64,000 bases of DNA, from positions 32,674,001-32,738,000 of the forward strand of contig OX467082.1 in NCBI GenBank assembly GCA_950106755.1, read 5' to 3'. A model generated the notes under the pieces. It did no database searches. It was not told the DNA's origin and was given only the letters and a program-made list of their open reading frames with translations. Position numbers and translations under genes: made by a program. Positions 1 through 11,647 of the stretch are shown one piece after another; the stretch's first letter is position 1, and each line of letters opens with the position of its first letter. Source of the stretch: Climacium dendroides (Eukaryota; Streptophyta; Bryopsida; Hypnales; Climaciaceae).

Positions 1-2280
1 CAATTCTATCGTTAGTCAATAAGTATGAGTGATAGTCTTTCTTTCTTATCCTTCTTCTTCAATCACTCATTGAATTATAGGATTTGGACTATTTAGTTGG
101 ATGAATAGGTACACTATTGAATCCATAAGGTTTTAAAATTCAATTATATTAATATTGATAGCATAATCTTGATCACCTAAATTGTGGAGAGGAAATGCTA
201 ACTAAAAGTAAGAATGCATTCATTATCTTATTTTTAAGGGTGTAAAATCAAAATAATTTATAAATTAATGTTATTAAGAGAAAGAACACCATTTCAATGA
301 AAGGGGATCACAAACAACAGTGAGAAAGGGGTGTCAAACCCCAAGTTAGGGGCTACCTTCTTGTACTACTCTACCAACTAGTTTTATGATAAACCTTATG
401 GATTATGTCCCTTCTAGGAGGGTTGTCCCTCTCTATATGCCTATTGGTTTGGCTACAAACAACATCTAACTAAGGTCAGCCTATAGAATGAGGTTTTACA
501 ACATCTTGCTAAAGTCAACCTATACTACAAGCTCCTACATGTAATTCTAAACATACAATTTTAACCTTGTAATGTTGCCAAGATCTAAAAGTGTTTATTG
601 AATGACTTTGATTAGTTTTAGTGACCACATTCTAAACAATTGTCATCCACCAATTTTTTTCCTAATAATGGGATTTAGGCTCTATCTTGAGACTAAACAC
701 CCCCACTTCATTGAAGTGTTTTGCATTTATTATGAAATAAGAAATTCAAAATAAGTGACAAATGGCTACTATAAGGCAGTTTTAGGGCAAAGGCATCCAA
801 GTGGTGTGAGCATACAAATTTTCCATTACATCTTTCCTCTCTATTATTCAAGTACAAAAATAGTATTGTACACCCATCGTCAATACAAACTGCCATTTCC
901 TTCTCCATGTGCACTAAAAATTCTTTCTTACAACTCTACAACCATTCGAAGAACTTAATTTTTCCACAATCTAAGAAGACAAGATTTTGTTGAAAAGAAT
1001 GAAGGTGGAGGCTTTGTTGATATATTCTTAGACACAAATTTTAGACCTAGGGCATCGTGAATTGCCACCTACACTTTCAGTCATTGCAAGCTTTGAACCT
1101 CCCAATTTGTTCCATGTATTGCGTTGGCAACTTGGCACTATTCATTTCGTATACTCATTGTGTGCATATATGTCATTGAGTGATAAGTAGTTGTTTAGGT
1201 ATATTACTATTTAGTCTCTGTCAATCAATGGTTCAAAGACTTTCATCATTGTAGTTCTTCATTTAGGATAAGAATTCACAAATCACTTGTTGATCATTAC
1301 TATAAACTTTATCTACTCTCTACTACTAATTCATAGATCATTTCCACATTTTAGTAGTTTGTAAGATTGGATTGACCAAAACTCCACAATCATAGAAAAA
1401 TTGTCAACTGCTTTGCCATGATAATCCATTGTTTCACTATTAAAAATTGGATTGGTGACCATGAAAATCATCCATTTTGATACCATGGGAATTATTTGTC
1501 TAAAAAATTCAAAATCACTTATTGGAAGTCAAAGTTCTATAGAAGATCTTCTATAGTATCCTTTTATACAAAATTTTGAGGATGAATAGTTGTACTTCTA
1601 TTCTACACTAAAAGATTCTTTGTCATCCATTAGACGCCAGACATCCACCTCAATGTTTAAAGGTTAAGAATTAAAAAACTTGGATGAACAAACTATTAAC
1701 TTATAACTATGAACTAGTACCATACTATGTATCATTAATTCTATACCTCCCAAATATTTAAATTGATTAAATTTGAGTCCATAGGAATGCATTTATTGTA
1801 AGGTATGTGCACCCAAATGTAACAAAGAATTGTTTATAGACACCTAAAATAAGTCCTAAACTAAAGCACAAGTGGACCCAATGCAGACATGTGAATTGCC
1901 AAGAATGTGCCATAGTAACAGGGTTGGATTTTGTGTTGGCCAATAAAATGATTGTGATACAAGCTCAGGGCCATTGTTTTTTTAATGTTTTTATGTCCAC
2001 TTTTGTGGTAGTCTATTGTACACAATAAGTGCATCTACACACTTGTTTTCATAAATTCTTATTATATTCATAGAAGCTTGAAAAAATACTAAACCAATAT
2101 TATTGATTTCCTAAATCATTTCCTAACAAGCACATATCATTTTATTTTGTCCCTACCTTCAAGATATTCAAATCTTAAATAAGTGTCACATTTAGATGCT
2201 TCTACTTTAGTCTCTATTGCTTATTAATTACTAATGCTTACAAAAATAAAACATGAATCTTTGAGATGCGCAGGATATCT
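1..2280. other. AT-rich intergenic DNA, no gene seen
   Basis: No open frame longer than about 70 codons is present, and none of the short ones looks like a protein family. I see no RNA gene. The stretch is probably decayed repeat DNA. Confidence 0.5.
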
Positions 2281-2501
2281 CTACACAAAATAGTGAAATT
2301 AGATTGCCCCTCACTAATTTCTCAACATTCTACACTATATAAATATGTACAATTACTATAAAAGAATGCATTAATGTAGGAACCACGTGTTGCATGGGTT
2401 GGTGCACTAGTTCATGGTGGACAAGTGGTGAGTCATGAGGTAACTTTCCTGAGTAAGGCAGCCTAATTGTTAATACAACCTAATTTCACTATTTTGTGTA
2501 G
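2281..2501. mobile_element. 221-bp inverted-repeat element (family with CTACACAAAATAG ends)
   Basis: The left end reads CTACACAAAATAGTGAAATT and the right end is its reverse complement; the arms pair over 26 bp with one mismatch (AGATTG against AGGTTG). There is no coding capacity, so this is a MITE-type non-autonomous DNA transposon. A more diverged relative lies at about 42126-42370. The target-site duplication is not clear, so the superfamily is unassigned. Confidence 0.7.
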
Positions 2502-2531
2502 TTCATTTACAATTCTGTTTTGAAGAAGATA

Positions 2532-3507
2532 TTAACCCCTAAATGCCCAAGCCTTTTCAAGTGTGTTTTGACTATGAAAAAAGACCATGGGTTTATAGTT
2601 AACCCCAATGAAGCAAATTGTGTTTTTTTCAAAATCTAACTATATAGATGTTTAAAGAGCTTGCTTATTAGTATGTTCACCAATTTTGAGTGAAAAATTG
2701 CATAGGAGTTGTGAGATTATAACAAGAGAAATGTTCATTTTTTAATTTTAGTATGCTGTCCCTCTCCACAATGTTTCAGAAATTTGCACATAAATTTATT
2801 TTGGAATTGGAGGTGACATGAACAACTACAAATTGTGTTAGCACACTAAAATGCACTTTCAAAAAACTTAATTTCACATGAAAACCTATCAAATTCACTA
2901 CACAATCCACCTTGCAATCGTTGAAATGTAATTTTTTTTATAAGTATGAATTGCAAATAACTCCAAATCAACACTTACATGTTTAAATTTTCAATGGTGA
3001 AAATCATGAAAACACTAAGCTCTTTCCATTGGGACCATTTTCAAATCAAATGGATAAGTACAATTTCTTCGATCTCAAGTCAAATAAAATTGGCAAAGTT
3101 GGGATAATGAAGTAAAATTAACAAGCTTTACTCTACCACTAATGGACAAACATGGCTTTAACCCTTTAGTGTCTAAGAAGCCCAAATTGGGTCTCATATT
3201 TTTTTCAGCAACTTTAGAGATTTTATATGGGGATTTTTATTTATTTAAATAATTTTTTATTTAAACCAATGAACACTATGTTCTTCACTCAAGATAATTA
3301 TATAATAAAATTTTCCATTTAGATTATGCTTTCTACAAAACATTCAATCAAAGTCCACTACTTGAAATAGTGAATTCTTAGTACATAAAGGGTTAAGGAC
3401 CTCTCAAAAATCAAATGTTCAACTTTTTCAGTGAAAAATGAAAGTTTTCAATAGTTAACCCTAAAAACTGCCCTCCAAAATTGGTCGATCAGGCAGTTAG
3501 GGGTTAA
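2532..3507. mobile_element. TTAA-ended non-autonomous element E1, with nested MITE
   Basis: The element starts TTAACCCCTAAATGCCCAAG and ends GGCAGTTAGGGGTTAA. Most of its body is shared, in reverse orientation, with a second copy at about 34350-35763, which allows indels to be read directly. E1 carries a 239-bp insertion (3158-3396) absent from the other copy. Its last 53 bp (3455-3507) form their own hairpin: TTAACCCTAAAAACTGCC pairs with GGCAGTTAGGGGTTAA. There are no ORFs. The outer TTAA may be a target duplication or part of the terminal repeat. Confidence 0.65.
3158..3396. mobile_element. 239-bp MITE with TTAA target duplication
   Basis: The MITE is bounded by TTAA on both sides. Its ends, CCCTTTAGTGTCTAAGAA and the reverse complement of CCCTTTATGTACTAAGAA, form a terminal inverted repeat of about 18 bp. 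The related element at 34.4 kb lacks it and has a single 4-bp site (TCAA at 34430-34433, i.e. TTGA on the matching strand) between the same flanks. This is direct evidence for insertion with a 4-bp TTAA duplication. Confidence 0.8.
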
Positions 3508-3936
3508 CTTAGGGGCAATGCCTCTCAGCACGTGGTTGCTTAGAAAAAACAAACACTTGATTATCAGCATGGCTGGAGTTCTTTCTACTGAAACTTTAAT
3601 GATTTAATGAGGGCGTAAAATTTGTGTCACCAACTTTATTTTGAAAATTAGCACCATACAGTAATATTTCAGCCTGCACTAATTTAAAAAAGTGTGAATT
3701 TGGACAATTAGTGTCCCACACATATAGGGTAAATGCACTCAAGCAAATCAATTCTGGATTGAGAGATAAATGACTAATTGGCACATAGATTTTTTTCTCT
3801 CCGTTCAGCACAAGCTGTTTGTAAATTACACCCTCAAGCACACAGTGCTGGGAGTTTGGTACGACTCTACATGTACAGGAAGCCTTTTGCCCACAGGATA
3901 AATGCCCTACCTTAACTATGTTGCATGGAATAAGCT

Positions 3937-5808
3937 CTATGTCCTTAAAGCTTGCTGCAGCTGCAATACTTGTTGCCTTTGCTCAGGGGGTAGGGAGTTA
4001 ATCTGTTCAGGAGTGAGGCTCAAGACTTGCTGGAGTAATGCCTTCTGCTGCTCTAATTCACCAGCCATCTGCTGAAGGAAACCCAAACTCAATCCATAAG
4101 TTCAAAATTCAAGAATTGTTGCAGCAGTTGACCTACTTGTGAGTCAAGGAAGTCGGGTATAAGGTGTATCCCATACATCATACACAGTATTAGTGTACAG
4201 TAATGAAAAGGGTATCTTGACATGGCAACCTAGGAAAAGAACTCATTTAAGGGACAGACCGAGTGCTGCAATACTAACACTGGACCTCGAAGCAACCAAA
4301 AACCTTTGGCACCAAAGTACCTCAAAACTAACGAGCTCAAATGAAGGAACAAATTACGAAACCCAAGAAATTTTTACTTTAAAGGAGAATGCAACGATTT
4401 TGAAATGCTTACCGGAGGTTGCTGCAGGGGAACTTGCCCTGGAATTGCCATCTGTCCATACGGGTGAGGTTGCATGGCAGGAGCGGAAGGTATACTAACA
4501 TCTGAAATACCAGTTTGGTTCCCATAGTTTGGCCGAGGCTGATTGTCAGGTACTACAGGAGCTCCAATCAATGAGGGACCACTGGACACCGGCACTGAAG
4601 TATTTAGAGAAGCCTGGTTTCCACTGCCCATGGGCTGGCCAGCACCCATAACAAGTCCATGCATAACCTGACCAGGAATACCAGACGGTGCACTTGGAGG
4701 TGGAGATGGCTGATTCATGGGGGCTCCAGGTCCTATGCCACCTACCTGAGGCATGTTCATATTCCTTCCCATCTGGGGTATGCCACCAGGTCCCATCCCT
4801 GGACCTGTCGGCATCACAGTCTCGGATACAGAGACCATGCCGCCAGCCTGTCCAATTGGGGGAGGAACCGAGCTCCCATCCATACGAGAATTCTGTTGCA
4901 GCATCTGAACCACACAGATGAGACAGCAGTCAATGAATGAAAGAGAACCACGGGATCACTACACCATAATGTGCAATTACTGTAGTCCAAACTAATTCTA
5001 ATAAAGTATTACTCTGGACTGTAAGTTTGTATTAAAAGTGTCATTTAAACTCACTCAAAATATAAATTCATCTACAATTTTGTCCTTAATACATTTGAAT
5101 AGCCGTTGTGACTAAAAAACAATAGCAAGATGTAAGAAATGATGTAAAATCCAATGTAGTACACACTACACAGTGAAAATTGCACTTTGGGTGTACTCGT
5201 TGATAATAGCTAACCAAAAAATAGAAACGTCCTAGTTCATTATTCTAGGACAAGAAAGACAAGTCATCAAAGATGGAGCATATCATTTGTCAAAAAGAAA
5301 TTAAACCTGATATTGCGATGGAGGAGGTTGACTTGGTGGAGGTGGTACGCCTTGTTGAATATAAGGCATAGACATCCCACTACTTTGCTGTACCATGCCA
5401 CCTTGATGCTACAAACATGCCATAGAATTGGATTTTAGAGGCGGCAAACATGATGTGAACAAGACTGATCAAACTGATTCAGAAAGCACCTCAGGATAAG
5501 CGGTACATGATGTGCTCGGCAAACATATCTACAAATGAGTAGCACACTAGCCCTGATCGTTTAAGACATATCAATTCGACATAAATTCTACCAAAAGCGT
5601 TCCAACCTGAAAGGATACTTGGGGGAGTGGCTGCTGAATTTGCTGTGCCTGGTAATACATCGGTTGCTGAACTTGGCCAGGAATTCCAAGAGGTTGAAGA
5701 GGCCGAGGCTGTGGCGGCAAAGGAGGTTGCTGCATCAAGTTAGTCGGTGCAGACGGGATTGCGGCTCTTGGCTGTTGTTGCTGTTGTTGCTGTTGCTGTC
5801 GCTGTTGT

Positions 5809-5840
<32 letters not shown>

Positions 5841-8807
5841 TGCGGGTAACATGGCCTGACCCTGACATTTCACAAAAACTCTGTGATGAGTACTAAAGAG
5901 AAATCAAAAAGTAAACAAAACACAAATGTCAATAATTCGTCAGCCATATGTGCAGCTGGCCACACGTACTTTCTATTCAACAGTCAAGGCGGAGCGAGGA
6001 TTACCATTTGTGGAGCGCGCACCATCCCTAACATTATCTGCGCCTGCATCACAACAATTTTGGAAGTATTTTATTTTTCGAGAACAAAAACAGAAAATCA
6101 CTAAAGCAGTCTAACTAGGTTTGTCAAGCATCTGTGACAGATATATCAAACAGAAACCAATGATTTGCAAGACTATATAAAAACTATATCTGATAAACCT
6201 TGCTGCATACAAGATCTGCTAGCAAAGATATTAGCCAAAGCCTCATGATTCCAGTATGCTGTGGACATGACTAAGAGAAATACAATATAAACAACCAAGT
6301 ACGGTTCTACGAATTCATTGATTGACAACAGCAGTACCATATCGAGAAACTTGATTTGTATAGAAAAAACATGCTAAATCTAACCTGAAAGAGGGCCTTA
6401 GTTAGTTGCGGATGAGCCATGAGTACTTGGCGAGCTTGTTGTTGATTTTGTTGAATCATCGTCTGAAGGAGAAAGAGGAAACACTCAGAACACATAGAAC
6501 ATCCTCGTTTCAATCTCATTTCAATATCAAACCTCCTCAGTGTCAAGACACATACCTTCATCTGTACCATGACATCAAATAGCTGCTGCTTCGACATCCC
6601 AGCTAGATGATTTGTTAATTGGTCATTGCCCACACTAGCCGCAGTTCCATTAGCCACAGGCATCGGCTGGCCATTCATTGGCACACCGTACTGCACATGT
6701 GCAAGAAGCTCGTGTCACTAAGACTACGGAATCTTTGCGCACAACATAACAAAAATCGATGATCATCACTAGAACCACCCTTCCCTCGCCCACTTCAGCG
6801 TCACATTAATTCAACTTTTACCTGCTGTTGCTGCTGTTGGATGCTTCCCAGAGTACCCGTCAGAAACTGAGCAGCAGCAACTGCAGTTGTTTGACCTATT
6901 GGTGGCTCCCCACTTCTGTCGGGTTCAACATTACTTCCTACTTGTCGAATACCTGATTGTCTATGTCCATCTGTGTCATCGAAGTCAATCCAGACGATTT
7001 TCATGTCATTGGATTCTGGTAAAGAAACTCAAGTACACACGAGGTCACTCCAAAAGAGGCAACACCAAAAACTATCTGCCCAAGAATATCTCCATGAGCA
7101 GCGCACATGAACCTAGCATTCAACGTTCAAAGGAAAAAATGAACAAAAACTTCGTTGCCAAAAAACCCTCCGGTACTGAAACCAGTTGATTGCTGACCTT
7201 GTCCGCTTTGGCGCTGCAATACAAAGTATAGGTACTCAGTGACAGCACGACGGCGTCTGATAAGGAAACAAAAAATCAATAAACAAATGCACACCAATGA
7301 TAAGTTCTTCTCTACAGCTTGCACAAGATGAAAACCTATGTAAACTCACACCGACAACAGACAACGATTCCAAAAGCAAGTGCCAGCTCTGTGCGCTGGT
7401 CAAGACCACAACCGCCACAATTGCGAGCTACCCCCGCAAGGCGCTTCTCAACGCCGTCTAGAATAAGATTCATGAAGAAACAAAGTAGAATGTGCTAAAG
7501 CAGCCTGCAGAAGAAATTGGCACCTGCTCTCGATTCCTGTCACCGCCACCTCCTTTTTCATTCTCAGCAAAATCTACTCGAAGCTGCCGGCCATTAATTT
7601 CGTACCCCTGAAGATTCCGACGAGCACTAAGAGCAGTTTCCTCATCTCTGAATTCGCAAAAGCCATATCCTTTAGGCTTTCCGGTCTCCCTATCCAGTAC
7701 CAACCTGATTTTCACATACACTCGCATCAGAACTAAAGAGAACAGTGTGAAGCTGTCTGTGCAGTGATGAATACAAAGCGTGATACACTAGATTCTTCAA
7801 CAGCTGCTGAAGAGGAAAAGTTTTCTCCAACATCCCAGTTCAATGTACGCTACTAATCATGCCTGTTTCAACGTATCATTTGAGTGGCGACGTTCTCTGC
7901 GTCTACTACAACCAAGTCAAGAGAAACTACAGCAAGCAAATTGAGAACAGTTTGTGACGCCATTGATAAGCTAACTGACCAGGTACACCCCTTTATAGAA
8001 AAGCAGCAAACAGACCATCATAAACTCAAATGCGCAGAAGACATACCGGAAATTTACGACAGGGCCTACTTCCTCGCAGATATGTACCAGCTGTTCCTCG
8101 GTTGCATCGTACGGAATATTTCCAACTGGAACAATACAAAACGATTCTCATATCATGCATATTGATGGCCTCTGACATAATAGACAACAACACAGCAGAT
8201 ATGGACAAAACGAGATAACAAGACGAAACACGTAGAAGACAGACATAACGTGTAAGTCTCGGAAAAAGTGAAGATTTGAATTCGCCTCCGACGAGCGAAT
8301 GGGAAAAAGTGATATTTAGGCCAGAAATTCTAAAAGCTACTCCAACTTGTCCCCGCACAAATGATTTTCAGCATTGAAACCAAACTTAAAAAGCTGCTCC
8401 AGTGAATGAGAATAACAACCCCGCAACTAGAGAAAGAATTGCTTTCTTTCGCTATCATCATTAAATCAGAACGGCGAGTGTAAAAGCCTTCCTTTAAAAC
8501 CCTAGCCAGCATACTTACATCGGTAGCTGTGATCTGAACACTGAGAATGAGAATCAGATCATCGCTAATGGCTTGTTAGAAGCACATTGTCCATATCACT
8601 CGCAAAGTCAGAATCAGAAATAACCAAGAAATCGTTTCAAAGAAACTGATTATTGGCTCTTTGTGTTTTAAAATATTCATTGCACGCCTTTGATTGCTGG
8701 CCTTGAACCGAAACAGCAGCGCTACTGAAAATGAAACCGAGTGAAAAGCAAGGAGGGAGGGACGCACCAAAAACACACCGGGAAGCACGGTGTTGCGTGT
8801 TGCTCAT
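3937..8807 (-). CDS. CSTF64: Cleavage stimulation factor subunit 2 (CstF64), 12 coding exons
   Basis: RNA-binding subunit of the nuclear cleavage stimulation factor, which binds the U/GU-rich element downstream of poly(A) sites. Coding exons, 5' to 3': 8807-8768, 8125-8047, 7704-7524, 7213-7198, 6970-6822, 6690-6556, 6462-6385, 6043-6005, 5861-5607, 5408-5307, 4904-4413, 4071-3937, giving about 566 aa. The N-terminal RRM (about residues 11-90) has RNP2 [16 protein letters not shown], split over exons 1-2, and RNP1 KGYGFCEF. A hinge (about 170-240) contains [19 protein letters not shown] and binds CstF77/symplekin in known homologues. A Q/P/G/M-rich region follows, including Q13-R-Q9. The C-terminal helical domain is intact and ends [13 protein letters not shown]. 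ATG 8807 is the first in-frame ATG before RNP2. The 16-nt exon 4 and the start of exon 5 (6970 or 6952, same frame) are the only uncertain junctions. The domain order matches the family. Confidence 0.93.
5772..5840 (-). repeat. CAG/CAA repeat coding a polyglutamine tract in CSTF64
   Basis: Twenty-three consecutive codons on the minus strand encode nine or more glutamines on each side of one arginine (Q13, R, Q9). CAG and CAA are interspersed, which limits slippage. It lies in the low-complexity region between hinge and C-terminal domain, so length variation would probably be tolerated. Confidence 0.9.
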
Positions 8808-9005
8808 CGCGGGAGAAAGAGAGGTCCTCCCCGTCTGCACAACAATGAAGAGCTACGAGGGCATACTCAATCAAAGACTTATCCGCCGTAAAGGAGAAGC
8901 TCCACGCCACACAGCCGCGAACTGAAGGTGAGAGCAAGGCGATCGACAGAGCCACGAAGCAAGCTCGGATTGCAAACAAACACGAACTGAGAGAGGAGGC
9001 AAGTT

Positions 9006-9014
9006 TTAGGGTTT
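9006..9014 (-). promoter_or_regulatory. Telo-box upstream of CSTF64
   Basis: On the CSTF64 sense strand this reads AAACCCTAA, about 200 bp before the start codon, in the expected promoter or 5' leader. In plants this motif is enriched near transcription starts of translation-related and housekeeping genes. Its function here is inferred from motif and position only. Confidence 0.5.
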
Positions 9015-9104
9015 CAAGCTCAGAAGCACAAGCTCGCAAGAGCAGAGGTTCGTCACAGGGCCCGTAACTGAAAGCCGCCCTGTATACAGCCCTTCCTTCC
9101 CGGC

Positions 9105-9136
9105 ATTTCTCCCGGCATCCCTCCCGGCATCCCTGT
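9105..9136. repeat. Short GC-rich tandem repeat near the CSTF64 promoter
   Basis: Three consecutive copies of CCCGGCAT plus a variable CTC/CCT spacer (about 12 bp each) lie just upstream of the presumed CSTF64 transcription start, in a region otherwise grading into AT-rich DNA. Confidence 0.6.
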
Positions 9137-9239
9137 TTTTCCCTCCTTTATTGCTTATTTTTCTTTTTGTTGTGAGCACAAAAGGAGCCCCCGGCTTTGT
9201 TTTCTTTAATGTTTTGGAATAGAGCATGTACAAATTTTC

Positions 9240-11100
9240 ATTTTTCTAACATGTTTTTTTCATTCACTAACATATGCAATATTCTTCATTGACTCTAATG
9301 ATATAAAATTTTATCACACTTCGATAATATTTTTTATAATATGAAATTGGTCATTTTTAAATCAACAATCCTTGAATCTTTAGAAGTTAACATTATGGTA
9401 GACTTAAAACTCTTCATTACAAAATCCTTCAACCCACCGTACTAGGTGGCTATCTATTTATTTTCAAATTCATTTTTGACATTTTGAGCCACCAAATTAT
9501 GTAGTAAATAAAGAATTCATGAGTTTACAGGAGTCAAATTTATAATGCATTTTTTTGTAAAGTCAAATTTCTAATGCATTCTAATGTATGTGTATCTTTT
9601 ATAGTATTTATCATTGCATATGTTTCATACATCATTTAATAAATTTCTATTGTACATTTCAGTATATGCTTACTTATAAAAAAAATTATACAAAGATTTT
9701 AGTCATTTTTATTTGAAGATTTATTGAAATTTTTGTTTTGCATTCTATTTAATACATAAAAAAATTTATAAAATTTTAATGATGAATGCGTAACATAGCA
9801 AGTGCCAAACGCTAGTATCATTAAGAAAAATTCAAGCCTCAAAGAGGCTGCAAGGTCTACACTCTTGCGGTTTAATTACAAAAAATTATTATTATTATTT
9901 GTTATTATTTTTGAAAATGTCAATGCCACATCAGATTTTATTAAAAAAATATTTTTATTTTTAAAATATTTTTTTTCAAAAAAATATTTTAAATTTCTTT
10001 TTTACTTGCATTGCTGGGGGGACTGAAAATCAGAATGTAGTGGCCTTTTCAAGTCTGAAATTTTTCCTAATGGGCTATTAATATTGAACAACATTCTAGT
10101 GTTCAAATGTTGTTACTAAATAAAACTTTCAAGCACTATTTTATATTCTATAACAAATCTTTGAAAATCATCAAATTTTGAAATAACCTTGCAACCTATA
10201 GGAATTAATAATACTTAATGTCATAGAATATTTTCAATCTTATATTATAATTATTAGATAATAGTATATCACACATTGTGCTAAATTCCATAATATTGTT
10301 ACATCGGTATATAGTTTTTTAAAACAACATGAAAGGTAATATTTCAAAATTGAATTGAGTTTTAAACTAGGTACTTCAACGGTATAAAATTGGTTGATTC
10401 TACAACAAATGTGACTATAGAAAGTGAGATTGATGTAATTTAAAATGTACCAAAATACTTCAAAGTAAAAAGATGTATAAAATGCATAAATCTTTAATAT
10501 GAAAGTATTAAAAAAGAATCAATATTTCAAAAATACAAAAAAATATCATACACAACGCAATATAGAAGCATAATGTAATGATAATATTTGACACCCAATA
10601 TCTAAGCATTTTGACCAATTGAAATTAAAGATGTAATGATGTTACTTTTACAATTGTTTTAAGTAGTAGGAAATGATTGTATTAAGGATTAGAAATTTTT
10701 TGTGTATAATTTTGGAATTCAATTTTTTTGATTATATATATAAAGATTTTAAAAATCTACTAGTTTGAATTTTAAAATGATCATCTAGAAATATGAGATT
10801 TATGATATGCTCAAATTAAACAGAATGTACACTTTTATTTAGTAAAAAATTCTAAATTTGATTTTATAACAATTGAATCTTGACTTGAGGCTTTAAATGA
10901 GAATTTGATTGCATCTTTGAGTGTACTCCTCACGATCTTGGCCAATCACTTTAAAATTCATCTCAAAATAATTCAATATACATTTACAATAATTCTTTGA
11001 AAGTTCATTGCTTATGAATTGGAATATATGCATTTAACTATAAAAACAACATTGATGTTACTTTGAACTTAACATCTATAGAATTTACATATGTGTATTT
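9240..11100. other. AT-rich spacer between divergent CSTF64 and SPB1
   Basis: Very AT-rich with poly-A/T runs and no credible ORF. A stretch at about 9265-9310 resembles the interior of the Stowaway element in SPB1 intron 1 (shared phrase around ATGCAATNTTCTTCAT), so it probably includes an old MITE. Nothing else is recognisable. Confidence 0.4.
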
Positions 11101-11105
11101 TAGTA

Positions 11106-11188
11106 CTACCTCTATTTCAAAAAAAGACCTGTATTTTCTTTGTAAAACACAAAGAAAAATATGAGTCTTTTTCAAAATATATAGGAAG
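11106..11188. mobile_element. 83-bp fold-back MITE, Stowaway-like
   Basis: Flanked by TA on both sides (11104-11105, 11189-11190). Almost the whole length is an imperfect palindrome: the left half CTACCTCTATTTCAAAAAAA pairs with the right half, which ends in TATATAGGAAG. TA target duplication and Stowaway-like ends suggest a Tc1/mariner-derived MITE. It lies about 260 bp upstream of the SPB1 telo-boxes. Confidence 0.65.
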
Positions 11189-11449
11189 TATGATTTTAAA
11201 CAAGAGTTATATTCTATTTATTAATCTTGATGTTTTTTCTAGACTAACAAACAAATTAATGGGTCAGGGGCTTAGGCATAGACACACCAAAAAGTAGAAA
11301 GTAAACTACAAAAAGTCGCTACAGGCATAAAAATATGTTGCGTCGGTTATCCCGGTGGGGATACGCTAGCACGGTAAACACCTCTGCAAACATCTACTTC
11401 TGAAACAGCCCCGTGTGAACAAGTTTCATGTAGAACCCTTTATACCCTT

Positions 11450-11465
11450 AAACCCTAAACCCTAA
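11450..11465 (+). promoter_or_regulatory. Two overlapping telo-boxes in the SPB1 promoter/leader
   Basis: AAACCCTAA occurs at 11450-11458 and again at 11457-11465, about 190 bp before the SPB1 ATG. Telo-boxes are a known feature of plant ribosome-biogenesis and ribosomal-protein promoters, consistent with the role of the gene. Further AGGGTTTC motifs lie at about 11547 and 11593 in the leader. Confidence 0.65.
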
Positions 11466-11647
11466 AAAAACTTCCTTCGTCTCTCACCCTGAGGGCGAGA
11501 AGAGAGGCACCACCTCCACGAAGAGAATTCACGCCCGAGGCCTCTAGGGTTTCATTTGGAGGTCGCGTGACTCCTTCCTTGTGTCAGTTCTCCAGGGTTT
11601 CTGTTTCCTTTGGAGATTTTGTTTTCGTTCTTGAGAATTGTGTCGCA

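Noticed and set aside
8521..8570. Strong-looking donor (GAT|GTAAGTATG on the minus strand) as CSTF64 exon 1
   Set aside because: It gives the wrong phase for RNP2; the ATG exon at 8807-8768 joins perfectly instead.
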